Of a stretch of 64,000 nucleotides of DNA, positions 11,316 to 24,681 are shown piece by piece (position 1 is the first letter of the stretch; each line of letters starts with the position of its first letter). Origin of the DNA: Todiramphus chloris collaris (lineage: Eukaryota > Chordata > Aves > Coraciiformes > Alcedinidae); contig JANVCC010000040.1 in assembly GCA_025345505.1 (NCBI GenBank), forward strand, positions 12,182,023 to 12,246,022. The letters are read 5' to 3'. Both the position numbers and the translations under genes were made by a program. The notes beneath the pieces are model-generated. The model was not told the origin of the DNA and ran no database searches. It saw only the letters and a list, made by a program, of their open reading frames with translations.

Positions 11316-14300
11316 GCTACAATACCTATGCCCTCTACCTTGAATTACTGTTCCTTCCTTCACAAACATTATGGGTTATCATCTAGAACATAGTGAAATA
11401 TTTTACCACTTACAACACTAAAAACTGCTTCTGTAATAGACACAGATAGGGATACCAAAGAAATCAATGCAGTTCTCATTAAACCTACATATAAGAGGTC
11501 CACTGAGAGGGATAACTGCTTTTTCTGTGATTACACAGAGAAGCAAGAACCAATCAAGACATGCATATGACATGATACACTACACACATTTTTTTTTTCT
11601 CATTTTGGTACACCAAACTCAAGAGTTTCAGGGTTCCTATTACATAATTCCTTACGCATGGGAAACCTTCCTCAGCTTTGCCTTAGGAATCATTCTCCTT
11701 ACAAATTTGTGACAGGAGTCACCAAAGGCAACTTCACTGTAAAGAGCTCTGAGTTCTCTCCTTTGCAGCTAAAGGCAAAGAACTCATTACTTTATTTCTC
11801 GATTCAAGACTTGCTTGGCTGGGGAAGACACAGTTTGCACCCTCAGCTGCCAATTAACATGAGCTAAAATGCTTGCAAATAATTGAAGTTCTGCACGTGT
11901 TGGGCTAGGTGTGCTTTGCTGATGATGTGAAGGGGTGAAAAAGCCACTGCTTGTTTATTTGATCTGCAAAATATGTACTGGTTTGAGCCAAACATCTCTC
12001 AAATACAGTATATATGGTGTATCTATTACAATGAAAACAGTAAAGAAAATTTAGGTACTTAGAGGAAAGTTTAAATTGTTAGGTAAAAAACCATTTAAGA
12101 GCCACTCAACTTTAACATGTTTCTGTGCTCAGGGAAGTTCGAACTGATACCGAGCACACCTACAACCCAGTTTTTCACTACTCTGGATACAACAAGGGTA
12201 TCTTTCCAACAAAATACAGAAACTGATTCTGGTTCAAACACATCACTTGAAAACCTGAAAAGGAATCCCTGGGCATTCTTAAGTATTATACAATAATATA
12301 AAAAGTGCTAGCATAATTGTGCTGAAAGTTTTGCCAACACTTTCAGAGTTCAGTTAGGTTATGCAGCTGCCTCAATGAGAAGTGAAGTCAAGAAAGTGTG
12401 CAATCTGATGTTAGCACAAGTGGCTATTTCTCGTAGAAATCATTATAGTCCTAAAAAAATTGATCATATGGTCATTGCTAAAATTTACCTACTGTATCAT
12501 CAGTGGAGCAGTAGCAACTGCTGTCCTGAACTGCTTTGTAAGGAACGTTTTAACCAGGAAAGATCGAGGTACAAATCAGATTTTCCTTCAAGCTACTTTT
12601 ACTTATGTAAAAATAGGAGAAGTCTTGGAAGGGCGGGAATGTATTTATTTTCAGAGAACATGCAGTTCAAGCAACAAGCTCTATTTATTTTTTCTTGATA
12701 GGTAACTTCAAAGGAAACCTACATCAATGATGTGCAGAACATGAGTAATCTGCACCTTTGTGTTGTTCTGTTTTCATCACTCTTACAACCTGTTAAAGAT
12801 AATTCATTAATATATCAAAAATATTTAACATTCAGTATCTAATTATGTTAATTTCAACTGCTTTCTTGACACTCTCACAGCTCAAATGTATGGGATTGCA
12901 GTGCGGGGCTAATCAATCTCACTATATATGGCTTTAAAAAAAAAATCCACTGATCAAACTGAATCTTTGGTAAGACTTATTTTGTGACCCATCATCTATA
13001 TGCTTAGGAAAAGGCTTGTCTAGTATCTCATAGCAGTTCACCACTTTGGGTGCTGTTTCTGCCATTTTCTTGAAAAGCACTGAATTAACTCTAGAAAGGC
13101 CAATTTCTTATGCTTCACTTATCTAGCAGGGAAGGTCTTCCAAAACAACATAGAGAAAAACCACACCAGAAAAAAAATTCCAGCCTTGACTTAAAATAAA
13201 AACAAATTTTTAAAAGTTCTTCTGTTGTGATCGAACATTTATTCATTTAAAAGTCTGGAGAAAGACTAATAGCTTAAGTTTTAAGATAAGAAAACTCACT
13301 TTCTGTGAAAATGAAATGGTATTATATTGTGTAATAAATGATTGTTTCTGCATTTTCTCTCTCTCTCACAAACTGAAATTTGACTTTCATTGGCAAAGTT
13401 TAATTACTGAACTCTTTATCTAAATAAAAAAATGGAGAAGAAGAATTTGTCACAAGCCTGATTTTCTACGGCTGTCAAAGAGTAACAGGAACACATTTTT
13501 AGTAGGTATTAAAAGTATTTAATAGCCTTGTAGTCACGTAGCTGCAGATCTTTCTACACCTTAGTGGAAAGCCTGAAAATGCAATTGCATTTTGCATGCT
13601 CTCCTAATGTGCCCTGGCACGTGGAACCTGCTATTTTTTATCAAATGGATTTTGGTCTTTCAAACAATTTCATTGTACTTTGGAATCGTTCAAGTTTCTA
13701 CGTTCTCATTTTATCCACATGCTCTCCTCCACCAGTCCTAAGAAAATCAGATGCAAAAAGGTTCTGTGCTCAGGAAACTAAACAAATTTCTTTGTGCCCA
13801 TTATGGCTACAACTTGTTTCCAAGACTGATTTCTCACATAGCTTAACTCCATGGATCTGTGAAAACTGTTCTATCTTATCACACTCATGTGGATGCTTAA
13901 TGAAGGGCCAGTGATAGGAACTGTTCCAGATAAGAGACACTGAATAAAAATCACATACTTATATATCATATTTATAGACAGGAGTGTACAGGGCATAAAA
14001 ATGATAAAATTTCAGTGCAATTCATTAGCTAATAGGTATTGCTGTAAGTTTATTAAATGGACTCTTTAAGTACATGTAAGTTTCATGGTTTTCATATTTA
14101 TTTTCACTTCTTTTGTTCCTTGCTTATCCTTTTATATACAGTAGTATTTGCTAGATATTACTGATCTACTGTGGGAGACTGAACTCCTGGGGAGGAAGAG
14201 GACGGTAGCAATACGAGAAAGTCTCATACAACCCCCTGCACAGATGTGCTGTCAGAGTGCCCAGGTAATAGTACAGTTCAGTTCTCAGCACGAGGAAATC

Positions 14301-15452
14301 TGACAGCAAAGGAGATGGGGAGTTCAGCAGGACACTCCTGCTTACACATCTACCCAGCCCAAGAAACTGGGACACTGGAAAAAACGGTGAGGCAGCTGTT
14401 AACAACTAATGGTACTGCAGCATGACCCCGTAGAACTCGCTGCTGTACCCTCGCCAGGATAAAACACTGAAATCCACTCGCTGTGAGAACACCAAACACA
14501 AACAATTACAATCACAGTAGCATTACAAAGAATAAAATGGTGAACTGTGTAAATCCTCATGCTTCCACCAGTAACTCTCTGAAGGTTTAGCTGTTTCCAC
14601 TTCATAACTTACATATTTGTAGTTTATATGTATATATGAATTTGTTAAATATTCCTACGATACAACTGCTAGCATGACTAGTAGAAAGAGAAGCTTGACT
14701 GGTTGGACTACACTAACCTAACACTAAAACTCCCAGGGTAACAAACTGGAAGACACAGATTTGCCCCTAAAGCAGCTGTGTAGACACGGCTATACGTACT
14801 AGCTACAAAGGGTGCAGTGGAGTTGTGGTGGCACTAGGATTATCGAATACAATCATATTGACATAATATTTCTCGTAAAATGACTGATTTTCTTTTTGCA
14901 ACTTCAACGTGACAGATTTTGAAAGAGTTGCTCAGATGATCAATAACAACTTTTCATGGTATTTTTGCTATTTGAAACTTGTTTTTTCCCTTTGCTGTTT
15001 TTCCATTCACTACTCCCAAAGCAGTAACCTCAGTCTTCTTCCACAAATTATTTGAGTTTAAGAAAGTATCTACATTCACTTACCATCTCTGCAAAAACCT
15101 GTGAAAAATACTCTTATCACATTCTTATTATTCATACTATCATCAATGTTATCATCACTCTAAATAAACGCATATAGGGAAGAGAGAAGCAACGGACAAT
15201 CCTATCAAAATCAGATGGCAGAGCTCTTGCTGACTTGTTTAATAGTGTCGTGGTGGATGCTGGTGGAAGAGGCGGTGCCGGTGCCTGCTCCAGGCTTTGT
15301 GCTAACCAAGAGCACTGGCCTCTGACCGTGCCAGCCTTTGTCTGGACTTGTCCTGCCCTCGCTGCAGCTTTGCTTTTACCTCTAACAATGCCTTTTTTAG
15401 TAACCAAGTGGCTATTGTATAATCTGCTTTATTTTTCCTATATTTCCTACAT

Positions 15453-15495
15453 TTTTCCTAAATAACCATATAGGTTATTTTCCTAAATAACCATA
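15453..15495 (+). repeat. 18-bp direct repeat, period 25
   Basis: The word ttttcctaaataaccata occurs at 15453-15470 and again at 15478-15495 with no mismatch. It is preceded by further ttttccta words at 15433 and 15443. It is a local tandem duplication. Confidence 0.85.
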
Positions 15496-15916
15496 ATGTT
15501 AAAAGAAATGGTAATGAGTGGTTAGTCTGGGCAGCATTTAGTATTTTTGACCCCGGTGTAACTCATGCAGCACACGCAGGACTGCAAAGAGAGGGGCACA
15601 GGGTGACACTGGGAACTGTAAGCACTCCAGCTAAAGCAAAACAGACCAGGAAGGCAGGCAAAAATGTTTTTAAGGGGAATAAAGAACACACTAAATGAGT
15701 CTATACCATGTAGGAGCCACTGCACATCCAGTAATTTCAGCCGATCCCCCTCCTGCAGCACAGACAACTCACCAAAAGCCTCCTTGCAGACTGAGGTCTG
15801 CAGCCTTGAGACCCAGAGGCACTGGAATTGCAGTAGTAGAACGTGAGAAAGAGTAGATGCCAGTAGAGTGTGCAGCAATTTTAACTGTATTATTATAGAG
15901 ATTTCTATTATTTAAT

Positions 15917-15961
15917 GTGGGTTGTTTTGGGTTTCATTTTTGTTCTTTTTTTTTTTTTTTT
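15917..15961 (+). repeat. G/T-rich low-complexity tract with poly(T)
   Basis: The sequence gtgggttgttttgggtttc leads into a T-rich run. It is one of about a dozen similar degenerate T/G or A/C tracts in the window. Confidence 0.7.
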
Positions 15962-16395
15962 AATTGAGATTTTTCCTTCAATAGCTTTCTCACCTCTCCA
16001 TTTCCTTCTTTTTCTGTAATAGCTACATCTGACCCAACGGTCATTTTCGGTTATCCTGTTACAAGTTCAATTACATTAACAGTAAATCCTTGACTTTACA
16101 TAAGATTGCGTTTGGTTTTTGCCCATAACAAAGACTTGGATGATAAAAATGGGGAGCTAACCTGCGGTTAAGGCTAGGCCTCCAGTTCTGAACTGGAACT
16201 GTCAGCTGTAACAAAACCAGAAGATCTGAATCATCTTATCCTTCTATAAGAGAAGGAGACAAAAGCAGTTATTCATGTTCAAAAATCATATTGATTTTGT
16301 TTTGAAAGGCTAACAGTGTGATTAAAGAACAGAAGGAAAACATATGTCTAAAGAAGCACTTGTTAAAAAATACTTTAGAAAAATGTTTCATTGCA

Positions 16396-16423
16396 TAAAA
16401 AAAAAAAAAAAACAAAAAAACCC
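16396..16423 (+). repeat. A/C-rich low-complexity tract
   Basis: A poly(A) run, interrupted by c, ends in ccc. It is the opposite-strand form of the G/T tracts found elsewhere in this window. Confidence 0.7.
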
Positions 16424-17466
16424 TCTAACTTCAGGAGCTATTTAGCTGGATATTTGCGCACAACCAACAGGAAAAAATGACTGAGTCACTCCAAATGAGT
16501 GCGAATTGGCAGGTCTGCAGAGCTCAGCACTATCTCTGTTGCCAAGTGTCATGCTTCATACAGAAGACTCACGCATCAGGTGTCCATGTCACACTTTTAT
16601 TTCACTCTGCATAAATCTCACGCAGAGATATCTTGACAAGGTTTGTTTTATGCCAACCCAAGTGCTCCATAAGCATTGCTCTGATGGGAACTGGGAAGAC
16701 CAAGAGCTGGCAGCTAGAGCAGCTTAGGTGCGGTTTTGATTCCTACATCAGATGCAGAAGTTACCCAGCAAACTATTGTGCCAGTTGTCGCTGGAGCCTC
16801 AGCACCTCCCCAGTAAGTTGTGTCTGATGTCCTGAGAGCTCCAGCAGCCCCAGCAGTCATGGCTATGCTCTGCTGCACTAGCAAATCTAATACATGCTGA
16901 CCTTGGTAATACTTCTGCTTTTAGGCTCTGGAGAAAACTTCTTTGTTTTTGTCAAATGAATGATATAATGAAACCTGTCATGTGGCAAACCACATTCAAA
17001 CAGATTTTAGTATGTCACGTAACTCGTATTTTATGGTTTATTCTATTTAGTCTTTTAAGTTCACTCCTTTCTACAACACTGAAGTTTTGTTTAATTCTCT
17101 CTATATTTTATTCTATTTTGTCACACCTGATCAACCTTTATTTGAAACTCTTACTTTTTTGCATTAGCACACTGGCTCTATTCATATCTGTTTTGAGCTA
17201 CACGGATAAATCATGTGCTTGGAGCACTGCCTCAGTAATCAAATTGTCTGCTGAGAGTGCAGTTTCATGCTGTAATTTTTGCTGGTGGTGAACCCAGTGT
17301 AAACAGATCCTGCCCTCCTCCTCCTCTCGCACCCACTCATCTCATGCCTGCCCATCCTGCCAGTTCTCCCCTGCTCAGCACACTCAGCGCTTTATGCTGA
17401 TGAAAGTGGCAGAAGGGGAGACAACTGCAATGTATCTGACTTAAACACAGTAACTGCTCGACCCTC

Positions 17467-17520
17467 AAATAAAGCCCCAAAACAAACCAACCTAACAAAA
17501 ACCCCCCAACCCCCCCCCAA
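17467..17520 (+). repeat. A/C-rich low-complexity tract
   Basis: The tract runs from aaataaagccccaaaacaaa through ccaacctaac to a block of C runs (c6 and c9) at its end. The minus strand carries long G runs that could form a G-quadruplex. Confidence 0.75.
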
Positions 17521-18801
17521 CTGAGTGTCATCTCTGAACTGCTCTGGAAATTCACCTGGGCAGTTTCACTGCACAACTACAGGAACTGTCAGAGGGCAGG
17601 AGTGAGAAACTGCACAGAAACCAGGCAGGTGGCTCTTAAATCAGCCTTGCTGGGAAGAGATCGTTAGTGAAGACCTCTGCCTGGAGGGCAAGAAGGTGAT
17701 GAGGGACCACATGCATCTTAGAAGTGAAAGGTCATGATCTTGGACATTCCCCAGAGAAGATAATTATGCGCAAGATTTCTTCTTCTGTAGAGAGGCAGTT
17801 CCAACGTTGAGCTCAGTTTCCTTTTTATACTTTGTTCCGTATGTACCACAACATCTGTCCACTATTTTACATTGTGTTTGAAGAAATATGGGTACACGCT
17901 CTGCAGATTACGGAATCTCTGTAATTTTCCATGGCAGTTTTGTATTTTGACCATGTTTTTTCTCTATGTATTGTCCACGAATATTACCCACTCATTTTTT
18001 AAAAATAATTTTTAGATGTATATGCCAGAGAGGGAAGGAATCCATTCTAAGAATTACTGGAAGCTAACTCCACAGTCATCTAAGAGAAGGGTCCTCCCAT
18101 GTATAAAATCCCTGCAGTACCTACTGAGCGATGTAGACCACAGAGCTAAGATGACACCTGCTTTACAGGACTCGGGAACCCTCTGCATTAGGCACCTCCA
18201 GGTCTTTTACTTTAATGTAAAACTGGTTCCCCTTTTGCATTTGCTGCCACCCTTGATCCTTCCAGTACTTTGATGCCACACACGATTTGGCTGCTGGCTT
18301 ACTGAACAAAAAAGTAATTGTAATAAAGTGTGCCCTGCAATCATTTCGTTCAGAGAAGGAGGTTTCATCCTGGAGGCAACAGTTTTCAAAAGGAACAACA
18401 TTTAGCAGGAAAAGAAAAATGGCTCTTCCTTTATGGTATTTTAGGAAAATTCCCTTGAAGAGCATATGGGGTAAGCAGCTAAAGTTTGATGCCTTTTTAA
18501 ACATAAGAGTCCTTGGAAATTTTGTTCTCCAACAGACAGAATGTTAAATCTGCCTATGTTACAGATCTCCTCCACTTGCACATTTATTTCCTTATCTCAT
18601 CTTTTTCAACTTACTCCTTTAAAATACTTTACAGTATCCCTGATTCTTGGACCAACTAAGACAGTAAACTCATTTCCCTGTTAAAAATGACATGCAATAT
18701 CCTGCTTGGAACTTTACTAACCTGAAACAAGGTGAGCTAATTTGATTAGAGAAGAACGCAAGCTTCTTCATTCAGTATAATCATTTCTTTTTCTTCTTTA
18801 G

Positions 18802-18906
18802 CGACAACTTCTCGACTACAGTTTCAGCGTGCATTCTATTCTATATGACAGTGGAAAGCTGGAAGAATCACTGGTACATGACAACAGTTTTGTTTACCAT
18901 GTGTGG
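18802..18906 (+). other. Speculative exon after a strong 3' splice-site sequence
   Basis: The pyrimidine-rich stretch tttctttttcttctttag ends at 18801 and is followed by 35 open codons starting RQLLDYSFSV, then a TAA at 18907-18909. A second frame over the same bases is also open, for a similar distance. Three CpG dinucleotides lie in the first 45 bases, which is high for the local background. I recognise no protein family, there is no evident partner exon or donor, and acceptor-like sequences occur often by chance in T-rich DNA. This would have to be a terminal exon or a noncoding RNA exon if real. Confidence 0.12.
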
Positions 18907-19948
18907 TAAAATGTTCTTGGATAACACCTCTATTTGTCTGTGACACAGCAGGGAGTAAATGAAAATGTTTATTCTGACCCCTCAGCAGAAAGAACTCCCT
19001 TAATCCACTCACTGATGAGATAACGCTGTAGGATTACAATAATCAACTTGCAGTATGTCCTCTATTAGGGCACTAAAGATACAGCATTTCATATCCACTG
19101 GGAAATGAGTCTTCCCTTACATAACACTGACAGGCTTTTGCCCTTTGAGATCACATTTTTCACCCCATGCTGAGCCCTCAAACTGCCTCTGTATCAAATG
19201 GCTAACATTAAGCTAAATACTACAATTCTAAAAGCCTGCAACTGAAAGAAAAATTGTTTGCAATGCCCACTATTGATTTAAGTAATGGAATGATAAAGAG
19301 ACAGAAGTTAACAATATACTTAAGCTTCTAAGCGTCCTCATAGGGGTAGAGTTACAATGAACTGCTTGCGAAGGGCTCTTATTTAAGTGTAGATACAAAT
19401 CTCAATCGCTTCCTGCCCTAATACATTTAAAAATTGCTAATACTGCGGGTAAAGCGATTGCTACCAGTTCAAGTCATGACCATTGCCTAATGGCATGCAG
19501 GAATTCTGCTGCACAATTACTGAGTTCTGTCAAAATTCAAATAATGAAGCACGGGAAGGAGGGAGAGGGAAGACGAGAGAATTCAGATAATTCATTCAAA
19601 CCTGGATTTTCTCCCCACACTTTTCTAAAGGAAATTTTAAGTGTCAAAAAATACATATCTTGTGCTCATTATTAAATGCTAAATACCACAGTGTTTTGAG
19701 CTGCCTTGTGGCCATTGTAAAGAAAACAGGTGTTCTGATAGATTATAAAGTGTGAGTCAGAGGATGTGCAGAACAGAATTTTAATGAGGCTGCGAGCACA
19801 GAAGTCTGACTAGCCTTTTGAACATGATGCTAAAACACTGAAAGTAGTCTTAAAAGAGAGAAATAGCAGGAACACAACTAAAAAAATCCTCATTAATGTA
19901 GACCAAGTGAATGTGATAGAGAAAGTCATTAAGGCAGGTTTTGTAGGG

Positions 19949-20120
19949 CGCCGGTGGAGCTGATTACTGCGAGGTCCGCGGTAGAGGAGTCAGATGCTCC
20001 GGACAAGCCCCTCAGAGATGGGGTTGGCCGGTTCAAAGGGAGATTCATCACTTTCGCCTTTGGTCTGTCCGACTCCTGCTGCTAAAACATGCAAATTTCT
20101 TAATGATTTGCTCGGCTACG
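19949..20120. promoter_or_regulatory. Compact CpG cluster
   Basis: I count eleven CpG dinucleotides in about 170 bases, with five of them in the first 32 bases (around ggcgccgg, ctgcgagg and tccgcgg). The surrounding kilobases have very few. The cluster is too short for a classical CpG island. It could be an orphan promoter, an enhancer with CpG-containing factor sites or an exon. An open frame (19994-20179, +, 61 codons) lies inside it without recognisable similarity. Confidence 0.4.
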
Positions 20121-20641
20121 TGAAGGTCCAGTCTGACATTGTAGTATCAATGGCAGGAAAATCTTCAGGGAGCACCTAATCCAGCCTCCAGTCTCCATTT
20201 TCTCCTGTACTAGCAGCAGATGGCACAGAGCCTCTGTGTGGGCTTGCTGACGCTAGCTCTGAGACCCTCCCAAAACAGGAGCTAAAAGCATCCTTATCAC
20301 ATCAGATAACCACTGAAATCACTCCTATCATTACATTCACACAGAGCCTCTCCAACAGTTTAAAAAGATTACAAACAAAGACATTCTGTGATTGACGTTT
20401 AGGAATAAGGTAATTCTGAAAAAAAATAAGTAATTCTTGTAAGCCTGATACCTCAGGAAAGTTGGTGTGGTTTTCTTGACTGATAACAAAATTGCTGGCT
20501 GAAAACCAAACACTGGCATTACTAAAAGGAGTGCGTCTGGGTGGGTGGGTGTGAATGAAAGTGGTCTTCCAAACTGACACCACACCAATTGCCCTTGAGA
20601 TAGTTTTACTCACGTGATTAAACCAAAGGCAAAGGTGGAAG

Positions 20642-20660
20642 AAAAAAAACCCCCAAACAA
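20642..20660 (+). repeat. Short A/C-rich tract
   Basis: The sequence aaaaaaaacccccaaac is another member of the recurrent A/C tract set. Confidence 0.65.
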
Positions 20661-23600
20661 TCGCATCTCTGTGCACAGCTGAAATGAGCACTTGAGCATA
20701 TACTCAGTTTTGTGAAAGCATTTGTTTTGCTATCTGTCAGCTCCAAGTGAAACGTAAATACAGGAGTGGATCTTTCACAGGAGTAAGAGAACTGCATCGG
20801 ATAGAAATCCATGTGCAAAATATAGAGGGAAAAAATATTTTGAGCAAAAATATGACATTCACTTCACATGAATTAACTATTTTACTATAAATCCACTAGA
20901 CTGTTAATTAACCACACACTTATTAAGGTTATCCTCTCCCTATAAATTTCTGTCAAGCACTTACTATCAGTATCAGTACTGTGTTTCTGAAGCTATCTAG
21001 TCCACGCTTTGTGAAGCACACAAGTTGTTAAGTGTATGCATTTTTTGCCTCCCACATGCTCTTGGACATATGCTGTTTATTTTTTAAACTCCAAAAAGTG
21101 AGCATAGGAAATTACTTCTGCATGGAGAGGGTTTCAGCCTTAGAAGCAACATCCACTTGGGTTTCTGACTGTGGAAAGCTGATGAGAAATGACATCATGT
21201 TAACAGTAGCGGGAGGGAGCTATTCATTACTGCAAGACCTACATTAAAAAATATCAGGTATAGAAGTCAGAACAAGAGAAAGAGCTGCAGTCTCCCTTAT
21301 GAAGTTCATTACAACACCAATGGACAATGTCTCTTGATGACACCTGTAACACAGAATGACCATCCACAGTCTCAAGCAGGAACACAGAGCCATTCACTGA
21401 ACTGGGCTGTAGTGGTTTTCAATAAAGAGGAAAGGGTTTTGACTGTTTTCCTGAAGTAGAGAAGGTAGAATGATCAAGCAATGGGGGCACCCCAGAAAAG
21501 GCAGAGAAAGTCCAGGTGAGAACTTTCAAGAAGCCAGAATAAGAGATACCCTTGGGAAAACCAGGCTGCCAGCATGCTGCCAGCTTTACTGGCTTGGCTG
21601 GGTGTCACCTTCCAGAGACCTAGAAAGTGTAAAAACCCTGGAATGCCAGGATAAGGTTTGAAAATCAACATGTCAAAAGTTGCTTGGAAATGCTGTCACA
21701 TTTTATCAGAAAGGGAGATCTGTGCTCTTCTGGTGCCCTTGTGGACATATGGATGTATAAATGTGTATGTGCATTTATTTGTGTTTATGTGAGAATATAC
21801 ATCCTATGGATATGTAAGTGACAGCTTTGGTTGTGACACAAAACTGTCTTCTAGCAGGGGTAACCTGGAGGGCATCTCTCAACAGCAGAACTCATAAATC
21901 ATAGGGCAGGTGTGTACAGAATACCCCTAGGAGTGGTTTAATCCTTTCATTAAGCCTTTAACCTTCATACTGTATACTTTGTGTTATTTTCTGTCAGAGT
22001 TGCTTTAGTTCTGTTGTTCTTCCGGACAGATTTACATATTTTTAGAACTACGTCAAATTAAATTCCTCCGTAATCTTATAAAAACCTTAAGGACGTCTGC
22101 TGTTCCCTTTCATTCTTCTCCCTGCTATTACATCTTTGAAAAAAAATAGACGGCAATAAACTTGCAAAGCCTAATTAAGAAAATCTTCAAGTTGAGTAAA
22201 GTGCATTAAAGACAAAAAACAAGCGACTAAAAGAGAAAGTACGTTGACAATCCAGTTGGTATCTTATTAAGCAGAGGAAGGACCTACAACTAAAATATAT
22301 GCACCAACAACTTAGGAAGTACAAATATAATGAAACAACACTGACTTACACTGAAGTGCCAGCCCCCACACAGAATGCCTCTATTATTACAGCTCAAAGG
22401 GTACCTGTAGGTGGTGGGTAAGGTGACTGAGTTTCATTTTCCTTGGTCACATACTCTGGTCTTTCTTAAGAAAAAAACACACAAGAGTACATGGGGATGA
22501 ATACCTCTAAATTATTCCAGACACCCACCTCTCCCAATCACATTCAAAACAAATCATGATGCAGAAAACCTGTGACCTGAACACTCTTTCTGCTCTAAAA
22601 ATACAATTCATACGACTTATTTTCAATGCTCATGAACAATACAACAAATACAGTGGGTATGTCTGTATCACAAGTATTCACTCTATAAACTGTCAAGCAC
22701 CTTAAGCCAATTCTTTAGCGCTCCTGATTTCCCCCTTCAGGCAACTGGAGATCAGTGGTGCCAAGGATATTCATTCAGCCAGGAACGCAAGATCATCTCT
22801 GAGCACTTTACAGAATTTTTCTCTTAAGAAGCTTTTTAATATATAGTTAGGGATTTCTGCACCAAGTAGATGCTTGTTAGCACTTTACAATCTTCTAAAA
22901 AGATATTAAAGAATAGATTGAATGAATATTTTGGTCAACTCAACAACAGTTCCTACCTGGATATTCCTGTGGATAGTGGACATTTTCAAGGTGTCTATTT
23001 AGACATGCCCAGCCAGAAAACACAGGCATTAGAATTTTACCTTAGGTTGATGAAAATAAAAGAAGCTTCATAGACATCTTTGTATCATAGCCTTTATTTT
23101 CACCAAGATTTTTTATTTCAATTTCTAATACAAATTATATGAATTGATATTGTGCAGGTTTTATTTAGAAGAATAAATGTCTCTGCTTCCAAATCTATTT
23201 CACCTAACTCCCTGTTATCTCAAAATCTCTATTCCTATAATCCAGCTAAAGTATGTAGCCACTGCCATTAAAACTAGGTATTACTGGTTCAATTATCATC
23301 AGATGGCTTTCAAGCATACTTTTTTCCCAGTCTGACATTCAAATGCAAACCTGCTGTAACAACAACTTCTTCCCATGTTTCTGGTTTTGAGTCGAGGTGA
23401 ATCAAAGGAAAGGAAGCTCCAACAGCAGCTTCACGGAAAATGGGTACTCAATAGTATTCTTACTGCTTACAGCAACAAAAGTCACCATTAGTAAAGCCCA
23501 GTTTTCTAAAGTTTTAGTGGCAGTGTGCTATAGCCACCATTTAAATTGCATTTTAAAATAACTCCATCATAAATGCTGCATATTAATCACTTGCCTACAA

Positions 23601-24624
23601 AGAGCAGGTAGGAGTTTGACAGTGTTGCCAAAGAAATGTCCATAAATTAAAATTAAGTGCCTAAATTTTTGGTCGGAGAATAATAACCCTTCTAATTATT
23701 GCACATAATTTACAGCTTTTGTGTGGTAAACACCTAATAATCAGGAACTGAAAGTTAACCCTTTAGGTTTGAGAACAACTAAAATATTTAAATGACAATA
23801 CTAGTGCAATGGCCCTTTAAAATTAAAATGCATGAGGTTTAATAGTTTCCACTCTGCCAGTTCCCTAATTCAGTTCAGAATAGTCAGATCTGCAAGGAAA
23901 TAATCTTGTTATAGCATTTCCATTTCATTCCATATTGTCTTCCCTAGCACGTAAAAGAACAATCAAGGCAAAAGGACCATATACGTTTGATTTCTAATTT
24001 ATGATCCTTTATTTTTAAAGTTGATTCCTTGGCAATAACCAATATATCTATAATATCTATAAATCAATTGCTTCAAAGACTTATTGCAGGTAGCCCAGGT
24101 AGCTAACTAAAGGGAAATGTTTAATTGTCCCCAAGGAATCTGTAGCTTTTCTTGCCTTCCTCGCTAAGATAAAACTGATGCTTGCACAAATACAAACCTA
24201 ATTTCCAATAGCACAGTAATCAATTACCGGTCTTGTAAAAATAGTACACCCCAAGTCAGAGAGACGCATTTACAACTGAGGTCAGAACTGTATTGTCCTT
24301 CCTTTACCCACACAAAATAAATTCCTGGCAGCCCAGCTCCCAGAGCTCCAGGAGGGGCCTGCACAGCTCAGCTGGGAAGTGGGACCCCCACAATCTGCCC
24401 CGACCCACAGAAGGGCACAGCAACAGCAGCACCCAGTTGTGCGGGACATTTTGTCTGCATTACAATGACTTGGAAGAGGCAAAAGCAGCAGAGTCATTGA
24501 CATTGCTGTAGTACTGGCTGCAGAACAGCAAGCATACCAAGTTCCCTGTTCTACTCAATAATGTATTAAACGGTGAACAAAACTTTGTCCTTAAATGAAT
24601 GAAAACATAAAGATGCAAATGACA

Positions 24625-24681
24625 CTCCTCTCTTTCCTCCTTTTTTTTTTTTTTCCTCTCTCTCTTTTTTTTTTTTTTTTT
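24625..24681 (+). repeat. 57-base pure pyrimidine tract
   Basis: Every base from 24625 to 24681 is C or T. A CT-rich block is followed by T14, then cctctctctctc and a T17 run. Mirror-like pyrimidine tracts of this kind can form triplex (H-) DNA. The two overlapping lysine-rich minus-strand ORFs here are translations of the tract. Confidence 0.85.

Larger units (their letters stand above)
7940..17460. other. Noncoding AT-rich DNA
   Basis: No ORF exceeds about 120 codons and none is recognisable. Contents listed separately are the homeodomain-type inverted repeat at 9903-9931, an (AAAT)n patch at 10625-10655, an amniote-repeat fragment at 11256, an 18-base direct repeat at 15453-15495 and low-complexity tracts at 15917 and 16396. 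The remainder is unique sequence in which I see no further structure. Confidence 0.65.
17521..24620. other. Noncoding DNA with a speculative exon and a CpG cluster
   Basis: The open frames here are at most 129 codons, overlap on both strands and are not recognised. Separately listed items are the speculative exon at 18802 and the CpG cluster at 19949. The stretch 23580-24140 is AT-rich and complex, the kind of sequence often found in conserved noncoding elements, but conservation cannot be tested here. The rest is unique sequence without visible structure. Confidence 0.6.

Noticed and set aside
14166..14480. Possible solo LTR or exon in a moderately GC-rich patch
   Set aside because: No paired TG...CA ends, polyadenylation layout, target-site duplication or recognisable LTR words were found.
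24023..24140. 10-bp inverted pair gattccttgg / ccaaggaatc
   Set aside because: Arms of 10 bp about 100 bases apart are expected several times by chance in 64 kb.
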